Source: Malachius bipustulatus | Taxonomy: Eukaryota; Arthropoda; Insecta; Coleoptera; Melyridae | Reading direction: 5' to 3' | Length of the DNA: 64,000 bases | Assembly (NCBI GenBank): GCA_910589415.1 | Contig: OU342632.1 | Span: 31,819,637 to 31,883,636, forward strand | In this document: piece after piece, positions 44,000 to 54,711 of the stretch | Numbering within the stretch: the first letter of the stretch is position 1 | Layout of the letters: each line of letters opens with the position of its first letter | Program-made: the position numbers and the translations under genes | Notes under the pieces: generated by a model | Database searches by the model: none | Told to the model about the DNA's origin: nothing | The model's input: only the letters and a program-made list of their open reading frames with translations

Positions 44000-44745
44000 C
44001 GAAAGAGTAAAAAAATAAAAAATAAATGAAAGAAATTATAATTAATTAAGAAAACTTTACTCCAAAAATTAACAACTCTAAATCGGGCATCTTCTTCTGA
44101 AAAAGAGATATCTTGTTCGGATTCTAAGGGTCATTATTCTATATTTGATATGAAATTTCTCAAAATTCTTGGAGGGCAAAAATATTTTTCAAAAAAGATA
44201 AAAAATAGCAAAATTTGTAATATCCAAAATGAATTACTTACTCTATGAAATGGTCAAATTGGGAAGTTCCGGAAACTAAGGGGTAGGTAGGTGTTTTGTA
44301 GTAGGTGAATTAATTGAAGAAGCATTTTTTTTTAAACTATGAAAAACTTTCAAAAAAATTATTATATAAACTTGGTTTAACAATTAGGCAAAAAAAAAAT
44401 TCTAAAAGCCAATCGATTCGCCATCTCTCTCTTTAAAACTGCAAAATTCTTCAGTTACGCGGAGAATAATCACCATTGAGGTTATGCTAGAACTAGCCTG
44501 TTCTTAAAATGCACTAAAACGGGACATTCGAGATAAATTAAAGTGAAAGTGTAGGCCGAAATAAACGATTAATTAGTGGTAGATAATTAGCAGGTAATTT
44601 GTAACAACATGCATGATAATTTTATGAGACAACCCACCATAATTAACCGAGATACGCGTTAGGTCGTAGGTGTGTAGTTAAACAGATAATTAATGAAGAT
44701 AATTAGTTTTAATTCATTAGTGGATCAAGTTTTAGGTGTTTTTTA
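44000..44745. other. Unassigned stretch
   Basis: AT-rich; the first ~100 bp are decayed remains of the 152-bp array. No gene seen. Confidence 0.5.
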
Positions 44746-44750
44746 TCAAG

Positions 44751-44842
44751 CCTTCGATAGCTCAGTTGGTAGAGCGGTGGACTGTAGAAAGTAATGAAGA
44801 ATTGATATCCATAGGTCGCTGGTTCAAATCCGGCTCGAAGGA
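44751..44842 (+). tRNA. tRNA-Tyr: tRNA-Tyr (GTA) with 19-nt intron, copy 3
   Basis: Same 92-nt sequence as the two minus-strand copies, here on the plus strand. TTTTT at about 44851 is the terminator. Acceptor, D, anticodon and T arms all pair. Confidence 0.95.
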
Positions 44843-44859
44843 TCAATACTTTTTAATAC

Positions 44860-45505
44860 TGACAATAATTATTATTAGAAAGTGAAAACAATTGAGACTG
44901 GGTTATTTAAGTAATAAATTAATATGAAAAAGAAAACTTAGTAGTAGTAGCAATGAATTTTTTATTTTTTTTTAATTAAAGAAATTCGATTATTTATCAA
45001 AATCTGGCAGCATAGCTCGAAATTTCTACTCTGAAACTGACAATGTCAGTCGCCTTGCTTCAATTTAATCTGTCATAACGGCTAGGTTAGGGTCATATTT
45101 GAGGGAACTAACCTGGTTATGACGTCATAATTACTGGAAAATAACTCCAACCAATTTTGGTAATCCAAAGTTGTAAGAGGGAATTGTCATTTTTGACATT
45201 TTAATAATAATTGTCAAAGACATCTATTGCCAACTTCTGAAGAAAAAATTGATCGAATTAGCATAAAACAAAGAAACAATAATAAGTTGTGTAATTCATG
45301 ACGTCATGTGGAGAGTTCTGTGTATTCTATGATGATCGAGACACTTATAGCGTTGGGGGTTGTATTTTTATTATTATTTTACACGTTGTTAATTTGGGAG
45401 TACAAATCAGTTGCGACAGAGGTTTACGATCATAAAATCCTCATCCTCAAGCCATATCAGGGTTGTGAGTGAAAAAAAATAATGGTAGCAAATTTTGAAT
45501 AGATA
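44860..45505. other. Unassigned stretch
   Basis: No gene or repeat recognised. Confidence 0.5.
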
Positions 45506-45509
45506 ATTT

Positions 45510-46337
45510 TTCTCTGGCACTTCGAAATAGAGAGATCGAGATCAGCAAGTTAGGAGCAAGATTGTTATGTTAACGTGACTCTCATCCCTTTAAAAGGAAA
45601 GGTAACCGGAAAGTTATGAGATGCTAGTTGACTTTTTAATTTAGAATTACTTTTTGTAATTTAGAACTTGTAAACTGGGATTGGTATTGATTTTCTGATG
45701 GTGTGACAAAAGGAAAGTCCGGTTCGCTCTTTTTATCATTAGCTCTTCGGGAATCAAAGGGAAACTTTACTTACACTTGAATGTTGCTGGTGTTCGTTCT
45801 TTTTAGGTACCTTTCTAAATTACGTCGACCTGTAGTTGAACAGCAAATGGTGGTTTCTCTATTACTTATTTTGGGATGAAGTGAATGATTGGAGATTGTG
45901 TTGCTGAAACGGAGTTATGCGAGTCTCGTGAAATTTAAATTGCCCCGCGACGTTCGATGTTAAGGTCGGTCACTGCCGGAAAGTTTAAGTTAATTAAAGA
46001 TAATTATTTGCTAAAAACACTCTTGTTTAATCGTGCAATACGCTTGGATTTTAACTTGATGTTGAGGAAAAACTGCCCGTGAAAAGTACCACAATAGCCG
46101 CACAGTTAAATATAGTCCGTTTAAAACGTAGTTTCTCGAACAAACCTAAGCACTCTTTTGTTGGAGACTGAAATTTAGTTAAGATAAATTGCCAGAAGCT
46201 TTTTTTTTAAGATACAGGCACGGGAAAAGATAAAAAGATAGAATTTAGGTAAGGTTAATATCGTCATCCTCTTTGACTTCCACGTAGACCCTTTTCAGGT
46301 GATGCTTTCTGTCACGGTCAAAGGGTCCGTGAATTTA
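45510..46337. repeat. Left arm of a ~0.8-kb inverted repeat around UGT exons 1-2
   Basis: Reverse-complement match to 50946-51721. Landmarks: CTTCGAAATAGAGAGAT here and ATCTCTATTTCGAAG there; GTCACTGCCGGAAAG and CTTTCCGGCAGTGAC; AAGATACAGGCACGGGAAAA and CCTGTGCCTGTATCTTTTT; GGGTCCGTGAATTTAAG and TAAATTCACGGACCC. The arms are diverged by substitutions and small indels. Function unknown. Confidence 0.8.
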
Positions 46338-46339
46338 AG

Positions 46340-47150
46340 TATGCTTAAATAAACTTTAACGTCGTAAATGCATTACAGCGGGTCCATTTTTTTATATGGA
46401 ACGACAGTTTTTTTAGATTTTTTTTCAAGTGACTTTCTCTAAATGACGTCACACAATTTGAGACACTTCGGCCTCAGTAGATTTAGGTCCATGAAATCCT
46501 TAAGCGATATAACCGTTTAATAAGAGTCCCTTTTTCTTATATAGGGTGTCGGTAAGTACCTCCTAATTTCTCGGAAGCATACAGGGGAGGTCAAAAAAAT
46601 AATAACCTTTAGTTTGTCATAAGAAATTCTAAAAGTGTCCCTAAACGGAGATATATACAGCCTCAAAAGGGTTTATACATAATATAAAAACAAATTATAT
46701 AAATAATAATACAATGTATTCGAATCTATTTGAATAATAATTATTTATCAGGTTATAATTTCATGCATTTTAATAATTATTGTAATCCCCGTGTTACGTT
46801 CATGTCACTGACGGGTTAAACGATCTCGAAAGGTCACGGTCGATCTTCAGTAGAATAATTAGAAATCTCGTTTCATATTGTTTTATACACTTACAGCCAA
46901 TTAAAAGGGGTTTATGTCGCAACCCATTAATGTCACCCCCTGCAGATCTTACCACTTTCGGGACACTGTCGAAGACATTCGTCAGGGTGCGATTTTCTTC
47001 TTCAGTAGGGTGACGATTCATTGAACGCACACATAAAATAGTGCAAATTAAATAATCACTAGATTCATTGATATAATGTTACACCCTGTAGATGATTGTT
47101 AGATCCAATAATACAATGACAACTTTGTTGTTAATTACTATTGTCTTATA
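46340..47150. other. Unassigned stretch upstream of UGT gene 2
   Basis: Contains TATAGGGTGTCGG near 46541 and ACACCCTGTAGA near 47081, possible ends of a decayed CAGGGTG-type element. No gene. Confidence 0.4.
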
Positions 47151-47154
47151 GAAA

Positions 47155-47354
47155 ACCGGTCAACGTCGAAGCTTGCGAGAAGTACACATAAATATATATA
47201 AGAAAAAAATTAACATATTTCTTGAGAAGTTCCAATAAAGCACCAATGGCAACTTCATTCTGTCATAGTTAGTTGCAGCAACTGCTTGTGATTTTTGAAT
47301 TCCTATTTGGTGTTTTTTTTTTTTGCAATTTAAGACCACCATTTAAGAGGCACA
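47155..47354 (+). promoter_or_regulatory. Promoter region of UGT gene 2, duplicated before gene 3
   Basis: About 200 bp align with 54505-54711 (GGTCAACGTCGAAGCTT, ACTTCATTCTGTCATAG, AGCAACTGCTTG), so the duplication included the promoter. TATATATAAG at 47193-47202 is a candidate TATA box; the matching place before gene 3 reads ATAAATATTTAAAC and lacks a good TATA box. Confidence 0.55.
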
Positions 47355-49949
47355 ATGCTGCCGTTAATATTTCTTATCCTCAACTTGACTTATGTGGGTG
47401 TCTTCAGTGCGAATATCTTGTGCTATTTCCCAGCTCCCGCAATCAGTCACCAAAGGTTCTTTCAACCAATTTGGAGAGAGCTGTCTTTGAGAGGTCACAA
47501 AGTAACAGTCATCACACCGAATCCCATAAAAGATAAAAGTTTAACCAATCTAACGGAGTTAGATGTCAGTTATTGGACCGCCGCGCGGATGAAAAATCAA
47601 TCGATCGAGAATTTCTTCAACGCCACAGACAGCCCGATCACAAAATACAATTACGCTATGGACTTTTTATCCGGCGTGATGGACGAGCAACTTCTCACCC
47701 CTGCGGTGCAAAAACTACTTAAAGATAAAACGAAGAAGTTTGACTTGGTCATGGTGGAAGCTTTCACGTCGCCCATTTACGGTCTAGGTCATCGATTCAA
47801 AGCTCCCATGGTTGGTGTGATGTCAGCTTCACCATTTTTGCATAGTCACTATTCTGTAGGAAATCCGAGTCATCCGATTCTTTATCTGGATATAATGCAA
47901 CACGTATCGAGAATTAATTCCTTCTGGGACAGACTCGGTAGTACTTATCATCATATAGGGATGTATTATAATCATTACTACTATAGAAACCCTAAGGATC
48001 AAGAATTAGCTAATAAACATTTTGGGGATGATACCCCGAACTTGGACGACTTAGAAAAGAACGTGAGCTTAGTAATAATTTCTGAAAACCACGTTACAAG
48101 CAATTCGAGACCTCTGGTTCCTGCTATGGTACAAGTGCATAGTTTACATGTAAAACCAACTAATCCCCTACCAAAGGTAAAAATAACGACTTTGTTAATT
48201 AGAGGGTAACCTATAATTTATCTTCCAGGATCTCCAAGATGTTCTTGATGACGCGAAAGAGGGTTTCGTCTACTTCAGTCTTGGCTCAAACGTGAGAAGT
48301 GTCGGTTTGGAAGCTTGGCAGATAGAAGTTATCAAATCAGCTTTATCAGAGCTTCCATTCAAAGTGTTATGGAAATGGGAATCGACGATAATGGAAGACC
48401 AACCCAAGAATGTCATTATTAGGGGCTGGTTACCACAACAGGATGTATTATGTGAGTTGTAAACAATAATAGTCACTCAATTTTATTTCATTAATTAATT
48501 AAGCACACATTTTCAAGAAAATTGTAGTGATGAGCAAGAGCAAGGTCAAGACCATGATAGTCTTGGCTTTGGTTTTAGTGATGAGCTAAAACACGTCCAA
48601 GACCCGGACGTTTAGTGATGGTTACTGTCTTAGTTTTGACAATAATCTTGCATCAATAGACTTGATCTTGGTCTCATTTTTCAAGACTCCCGCGGTCTTC
48701 GGTGCGCTTTTATTCTCTTGGTTTTCCTGCAAGACCCAGACCAAGACTGCAAGATCATGGTAAAAATTTTTTGTGTGAGCAAAACTGACTCCAATGCGAA
48801 TCGGTAAAATTACCTTAGTCTAGTTGACCTCCAAAAGCGGTGTTCTTCAAAAGAGCTGCGACAGTCTAATCAAATTTACTATATTGCAATCAAATTTTTT
48901 TGAGCCGTTCCAGTTAACTTAAAGAAGCCCTTCAATGCCTCGGCCAAGGGAAGCATCGCCAATGAGGTGCTGCAGCTCTTCTCCCATAAAACTGCTGGGA
49001 TGTAGGAGCTACCCAAAGATCGTGGACTTCCTTCGGTCACTTTTTCACTGTAGTACGGGAAGGGCGTAAGACTGCAGCTACTACTATTGTATCCTCTCTC
49101 TTCCTTTCTCTCATTCTCTCTCCCTCATACTTTCCCATGTGTCTGAGAGAGGGAGAGAGATATTGATTGATTGATGTTTGTTTCACCTGTTACAAAAATA
49201 GAGCTCAGGGTCCTCTCTACCTTTCTGACAGGAATAATATTAAATTCTAGAGAGAGAGAGAGAGAGATAAAGACAAAGAGAAGAACGAGAGAAAAAGAGA
49301 GAAATGGGTGTAGTAGAGTTGGCGAACCTTGAACCCGAGGAAGAATTCGTCCTCATTCTCACAGTAACTGAGAGGAAAAACATACAAGTAACAGGGAGAC
49401 CAAAGGTGGGTTAGGACTCAGAGAGAGAATGAAATTTAGAATCTTAAGCTGGGGTGGAGATGAAATCTTAAGGGCCCGTGGATAGGTAAGTGTTTACCCA
49501 ACGAACCTGCTGTGTAGGGGGATGAATCCAGTGAAAGAGAGAGAAAACAAACAAAATGTTGGTTATCGCCTAAAAATCGTGCTGGGTCCACCGTCATCCC
49601 TCGTCCTTTTGTAAACAATATTAAAAACCAGAGAGAGAGAGAAAAAGAGAGAGAGAAAGAACGAGAGAAAAAAAGAGAGAGAAAGAGAAAGAGAGAGAAC
49701 GAGAGAGAAAGAGAGAATTGGATGTAGTAGAGTTGGCGCTAATCTGGGACCTGAGGAAGCATTCGTCCTCACTCTCACAACTGAGAGAAAAAACATACAA
49801 GTACCAGGGACACCAAAGGTGGGTTAGGACTCAAAGAGAGAACGAAATTTAGAATCTTCGGTTGGGGTGAAGATGAAATCTGAAGGGCCCGTGGACAGGC
49901 AAGTGTTTACCCAACGGACCTGCTGTGTACGAGGAGGGGGCGATGGATC

Positions 49950-49984
<35 letters not shown>

Positions 49985-52649
49985 TGTTGATTATCGCCTT
50001 TAAGTCGTGCTGGGTCCTCCGTCATCCCTCGTCCTTTTGGTGAAAGGTAGCAATCATTTGCTCATGCAGATAAGGTTAGGCTCTTGCCATCTCCTATCAG
50101 TTCCTGTTAGGCTAGAGATTGGGAGTCATGCATCATTCCAGTTGGCTAGGTGTTGTTTTTTCCTCTTCTCGGTGGTGGGGGTCATTCGGTGAAGCTTAAC
50201 GGGACCAAGTAATAAAGGGTCTGGGATATTTCTCTACTAAGCCTCCTTAAACTAAAAGAAGAAAAAGGCAAGTTCAACTACACCTTTACCTGGGCTCAAC
50301 CAATTGCTCCACCAGCAGTGAAAGAGAGAGAGAGACAGAGAGATTGAGGCCCCTTTCTTTCTCTCGCAATTTGTATCTGCCTCATACGGGAAGGGCGTTA
50401 CCCCACTAAGCGTGCATGAATACTGATGGTGGGAGGATAGGTGAGAAGGAGATCATCAGTTATTTGTATTCAGAACACCAGATAACTTACTCATGTGGCA
50501 GATATCTGGATAAACGAGAAATAAGCTAAACGAAGGAAACTCTTAGCGAGTATTATCGAGAATACATTTATGTCCAATTATTACAATTCTTGTTACATAC
50601 AGGTAAAATTGTTGAAATCAAGTTTTCAAGACTAAAATTAACATATTTAATTGTGCAAATATGGTTAAACATTAACAGGTTTATATAATTTATAAGGTAA
50701 AAAATTACCTATTTATTATTATATTGAATATTAGTTATAATGATAATCACGATAAAGTGCTTGGGTCTTCAAAAACTGGATTATGACATAATTATTATTA
50801 TATTAAAACAACAAATTCAAGTACAAAAAAAGAAGATTCTAATAATTTGTGGAGTTAAGGTTTATTTACGCGTACCTTACCTAGAAAATAGAATTATTTC
50901 CTCGAGCTAAAATTCCTAGAGACCTTTTTCTTAAAAGTATCGCGTGTAAATTCACGGACCCTTTGATCAGTGTAGAAAACGTCACTTGAGAGGTGATCGC
51001 GCGCACGAAAAACGACAAGCCCTCAGGATTGATCCAGGCGGAGTAAAATTAACTTACCTAAATTATATCTCTTTATTTTTTCCTGTGCCTGTATCTTTTT
51101 AGAGAAATAATTACCTACAACTGCTTCTAGGATTTTATCTTAACGAAATTAGATTTTTGAATCCAAAACCAACGAGTTTTTCGAGCCCTTTCAAGATACT
51201 ACTTTTCAACCGAACGCCATTTATGTCACTCTCGAGTTAAAATCCAAGAGTGTTGGCCTGATTAAATAAGAGTGGTTGCGACAAACAATGATCTTTATTT
51301 GCCTTATTAGGCTTTCCGGCAGTGACCTACCTCAACACCGAATGACATCTGCATATTTAAATTTCACAAGACCCGCATATTTCCGATTCAGCAACGCTAC
51401 CACAATTTATTCACTTTATCTACTACAAGTAAAATAGAAACAACTGAGTACTGAGTACTGTTAGACAACTCCCTTTAGAAATGCTTACAGCTTACAGGTT
51501 GAAAGAGAAATGAGTTAAACAATCCTAAGGTAATTTTTGTTGCTTTTTAGATCTTAGGCTATTATTTTCGTAGATTAAATCAAAATTTATCAAAAATTAA
51601 AAAGTCAACTGGCATCCCAAAACTTTCCCTTTCCATCTTTTTAAAGTGCGGAGAGAGTTTCACATTGGTGTAGAATGATCTGGCCCCATTTTGATATCTC
51701 TATTTCGAAGTGTTAGAGAGAAAGCTACCTTTATCTCCATTTTCTCTTGACCCATACATTTGGACCCCCCAGTAAATTTTTCTTTCACGCCCCCCTACAA
51801 ATTTAACATAAGTCTGGGGCACCTTACGCTTTCCGAGGTGTCTATGAAAGAAATCCATACCTATATTTTCCTGTAAATTGTACCTAATATTCCTTACTCG
51901 AGGTCCATACAAATTATGCTAATATTTTCCTGGTCACGGCACCACTGTAATATTCCACCCAGACTCCATCAAATTACGCTGAATATCCCTAAGAATCCAA
52001 CCCTCGCTCCACCAGACTAGGTTTAGGTAATGAGTGAATGTAAGGCCAGCTGAGTTTTGTGAATGGTACTATTAATTAATAATTTCTTTCTAGCGCATCC
52101 AAACATTAAAGCCTTCGTGACCCAGGGAGGATTACAATCGGCAGAAGAAGCGATCTCAAGAGCAGTACCTTTGGTGGTGATCCCTTTCTTAGGAGACCAA
52201 CCGTTGAACGCTTACAAGCTGTCCCAGGCCGGAATTGCTATTGAATTGGACAGGGCGACGCTGACGAAAGAAAAACTCAGAGACGCTATCATTGAAGTTG
52301 CTACAGATGAGAGGTGAGGGTTATCTGGGAATGGTATAAGTAATGAGAGAAATTGTTAAATTTCAGGTATAAGAAGAGAGCTGAAGAGGTGAGAGATGTT
52401 GTTTACGACGAGCCAATGAAGTCACTCGACAAAGCGATGTGGTGGATCGAGTACGTCATAAGGCATAAAGGCGCACGTCATTTAAGGAGTCCAGCGCTTG
52501 ATATTCCCACTTATCAGTATTTCCTGTTGGACGTTATTGGTTTTGTAGTGTGTGTTACCCTTCTGGGGGCTTATTTAGTTTATAAAATTGTAAATTATTT
52601 CAGGAGGAATGAAGTTAAGTCTGGTAAAAGTAAAGTTAAAAAAAGTTGA
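47355..52649 (+). CDS. UDP-glycosyltransferase, complete four-exon gene (UGT gene 2)
   Basis: Exons 47355-48176, 48229-48451, 52094-52313 and 52367-52649 (GT/AG borders) give 1548 nt, 515 aa, normal UGT length. The enzyme transfers sugar from a UDP-sugar (UDP-glucose in most insects) to small lipophilic acceptors in the ER lumen. Signal peptide about 1-18; putative catalytic H32 in AISHQRFF; E135 in the FDLVMVEAF motif where vertebrate UGTs have the partner Asp. Exon 2: FVYFSLGSN and WLPQQDVL. Exon 3: HPNIKAFVTQGGLQS and GDQPLNAY, the UDP-sugar signature with Gln for His, common in insects. Exon 4: membrane anchor FLLDVIGFVVCVTLLGAYLV and tail ending KVKKS, a KxKxx-type ER-retrieval signal. 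Intron 1 is only 52 nt; intron 2 is 3.6 kb and filled with repeats. Confidence 0.93.
48452..49240. other. First part of long intron 2 of UGT gene 2
   Basis: Starts with a segment rich in CAAGAC/GTCTTG pieces (48535-48760), then CT-rich sequence. No coding motif. Confidence 0.5.
49245..50345. repeat. GA microsatellites in a ~415-bp tandem duplication
   Basis: (GA)n runs near 49251, 49631, 49957 and 50323 separate two copies of a unit with GTAGTAGAGTTGGCG, CAAAGGTGGGTTAGGACTCA, AAGTGTTTACCCAACG and GTCATCCCTCGTCCTTTTG (about 49305-49620 and 49725-50040). Lies inside intron 2 of UGT gene 2. ORFs here are repeat artefacts. Confidence 0.8.
50946..51721. repeat. Right arm of the ~0.8-kb inverted repeat
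   Basis: Reverse complement of 45510-46337. It lies in intron 2 of UGT gene 2, so exons 1 and 2 are enclosed by the arms while exons 3 and 4 lie outside. Confidence 0.8.
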
Positions 52650-52659
52650 GTAGGTACAT

Positions 52660-54500
52660 TTTTTGTGAGACGTATTATATGAAATATGAAACTAGAAAAA
52701 TGTTGTTTCAATTTTTCCTTCCTAAATTAAAACAGAATATTTTTTCTAAGAGGATCTAAGTGAGTGTTCATCTGTCTACCGCTTTTGCTGGCTCGCGCAT
52801 GCACGCTCATCGAAAAGCGAGGGGAGCCGAAGAACCGGAAGAAGTTAAGTCGAACGACCCCAATTGTGTCGTAGATGACATGTTCCCTCAACATCGTAGC
52901 GAGCGTTTTGTAAAATGGTTATACAATGGACTCAAAAATGATCGTTTCATAATAATTGATTGGATAGAAAGGTAACGATCTGAAACGGTTGTTGGAGGCG
53001 TCAATAGAACCGTTACAGTCTAAGGTATTATTGATGCGTGAGGGCTTCCTCAAAGGTTCCTTGCCTCTAGAGGCCTTACTGCGGTATAGGTGCTTAATCC
53101 TTACTCTAGAGGCGGTATAGGTGTAAAAATTCAACCTTTCATTCGACTAGTTCAAAATCCCCTCACCAGCTGCTCATTGGTCGACTTTTCACCTTCCAAG
53201 CCGACCAATCACCACATACCTCTAGCTCAAGACCCTTTATAAAACTGGAGGTTGGACGGACTCTTCTTTTCACCCCGAAATTATCCGACATCAAAATTAT
53301 CACCACTCTCATCACCATTTTCATTGCCCACATCATCTATCTCTATCTCTCTTTCTCTTTTTCTCTCCGTACTTTTAAGGAAGAAAGCTTCCTCGCCCTT
53401 GATATATACATTCCTCCTCTCAATCTCTCTCAAACTTCAAGCCTTCTAACAGTCCTGTCTTACAACAATTTTTTCCCACAACAAAAACAACAACAACCGT
53501 CGTCGCTTACCGGCCTCATCCACTCGGTCCAGAGCGAACAGGCAGTCGTTACCCCTCACCGAACCCTCACCCTACTATGTCAACTAATAGTCAGGGTTTC
53601 TCGTGCCCAACCCCAACCCTTCCTGTAGCGAAGAACTCCAACTACATCGCTCCAGCACCAAGTTAACGAGGGATCTTCTAACTTTTCCGAGATCTATCGT
53701 GGCTGATTCATTTTTACCAATCCTCAAGGGCTCTTTACTCCTTCATCGCATGTTTGTTGCTTAAGTGTGCTGTGTGCGCTTGTTTGTGTTATGTTTTATT
53801 GCCCAGGATGTGTCTGAAATTTCGTCACTGGGGTTTACAATTAATCAAATTTTATCTTTCGGTATCGGTGATGAAGGAAATGCTGCTGGTAGCTGCATGC
53901 AGCTACGATCATAAAGCGGAATCACAGGTTCAGCAGATATCCCTGTAATTTGACGTAGTATAGAACTTAGAGTTCAAGTCTTAATATCACCAGTCTAATT
54001 AGGGCAAGGTACTCTGTTAGGCCACTAATTACGTTCCAATAATGACTATCACTTTCGATGATTTACTTGACCTCTATTTGTATTATGTATTCATTTAGAT
54101 AAATATTGTATTGCCTAATGAGTCTACTTCGTTAATTTTTCAGGTTTATTGTAAAGAAAGATAAGTATGTTAGGTGTCGGACGTTTTCACAATTAGGTCT
54201 TGCAATTAGAAGTGCAAAAATATTGGTCACAAAAGTGTTAATTTAGTCACCTACAATTCTAAATAATTACTGAATAGAAAAATGTATGAACTGTCGAACC
54301 CAGAGAAGAAAAATTAGTAACAATATTATGTTGTTTTACCCGCCCAAGCTTACAAAGAATTATTAAATTTTTCAAATATAATTTTGAAGAACCATAGCAC
54401 TAATAACGTACTAATTGAAAATGTATTCCTGTTGATGAGTAGATTATCAAAATTGTTGAATTGAAACTTTTGCTATCCATTATTATAATTTGGTCACTTT
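52660..54500. other. Intergenic stretch between UGT genes 2 and 3
   Basis: GC-richer at 52770-53060 without a recognisable product. GGCGGTATAGGTG-like pieces repeat near 53071 and 53111. TTTATAAAAC at about 53236 could be a TATA box, but no gene follows that I can identify. Pyrimidine-rich sequence covers 53250-53420. Confidence 0.4.
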
Positions 54501-54504
54501 GTCG

Positions 54505-54711
54505 AAAGCGGTCAATGTCGAAGCTTACATCAGGTAAACAAAAAGATAATTAGTCAACATAAATATTTAAACAATGGAAAAATTCCTAATATTTTTCAGA
54601 AGTTTCAAAAAACAAGTCACAACTTCATTCTGTCACGGTTAGTGGTAGCAACTGCTTGCGGTTTACGAATTCCTCTGATAGTGTTTTTTTGGTTTAAGAC
54701 CACCAGGCACA
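54505..54711 (+). promoter_or_regulatory. Promoter region of UGT gene 3
   Basis: Duplicate of 47155-47354 with a diverged core; the TATA-like stretch is ATAAATATTTAAAC near 54559-54572. Similarity resumes strongly at ACTTCATTCTGTCACGG and runs into the coding sequence. Confidence 0.45.
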
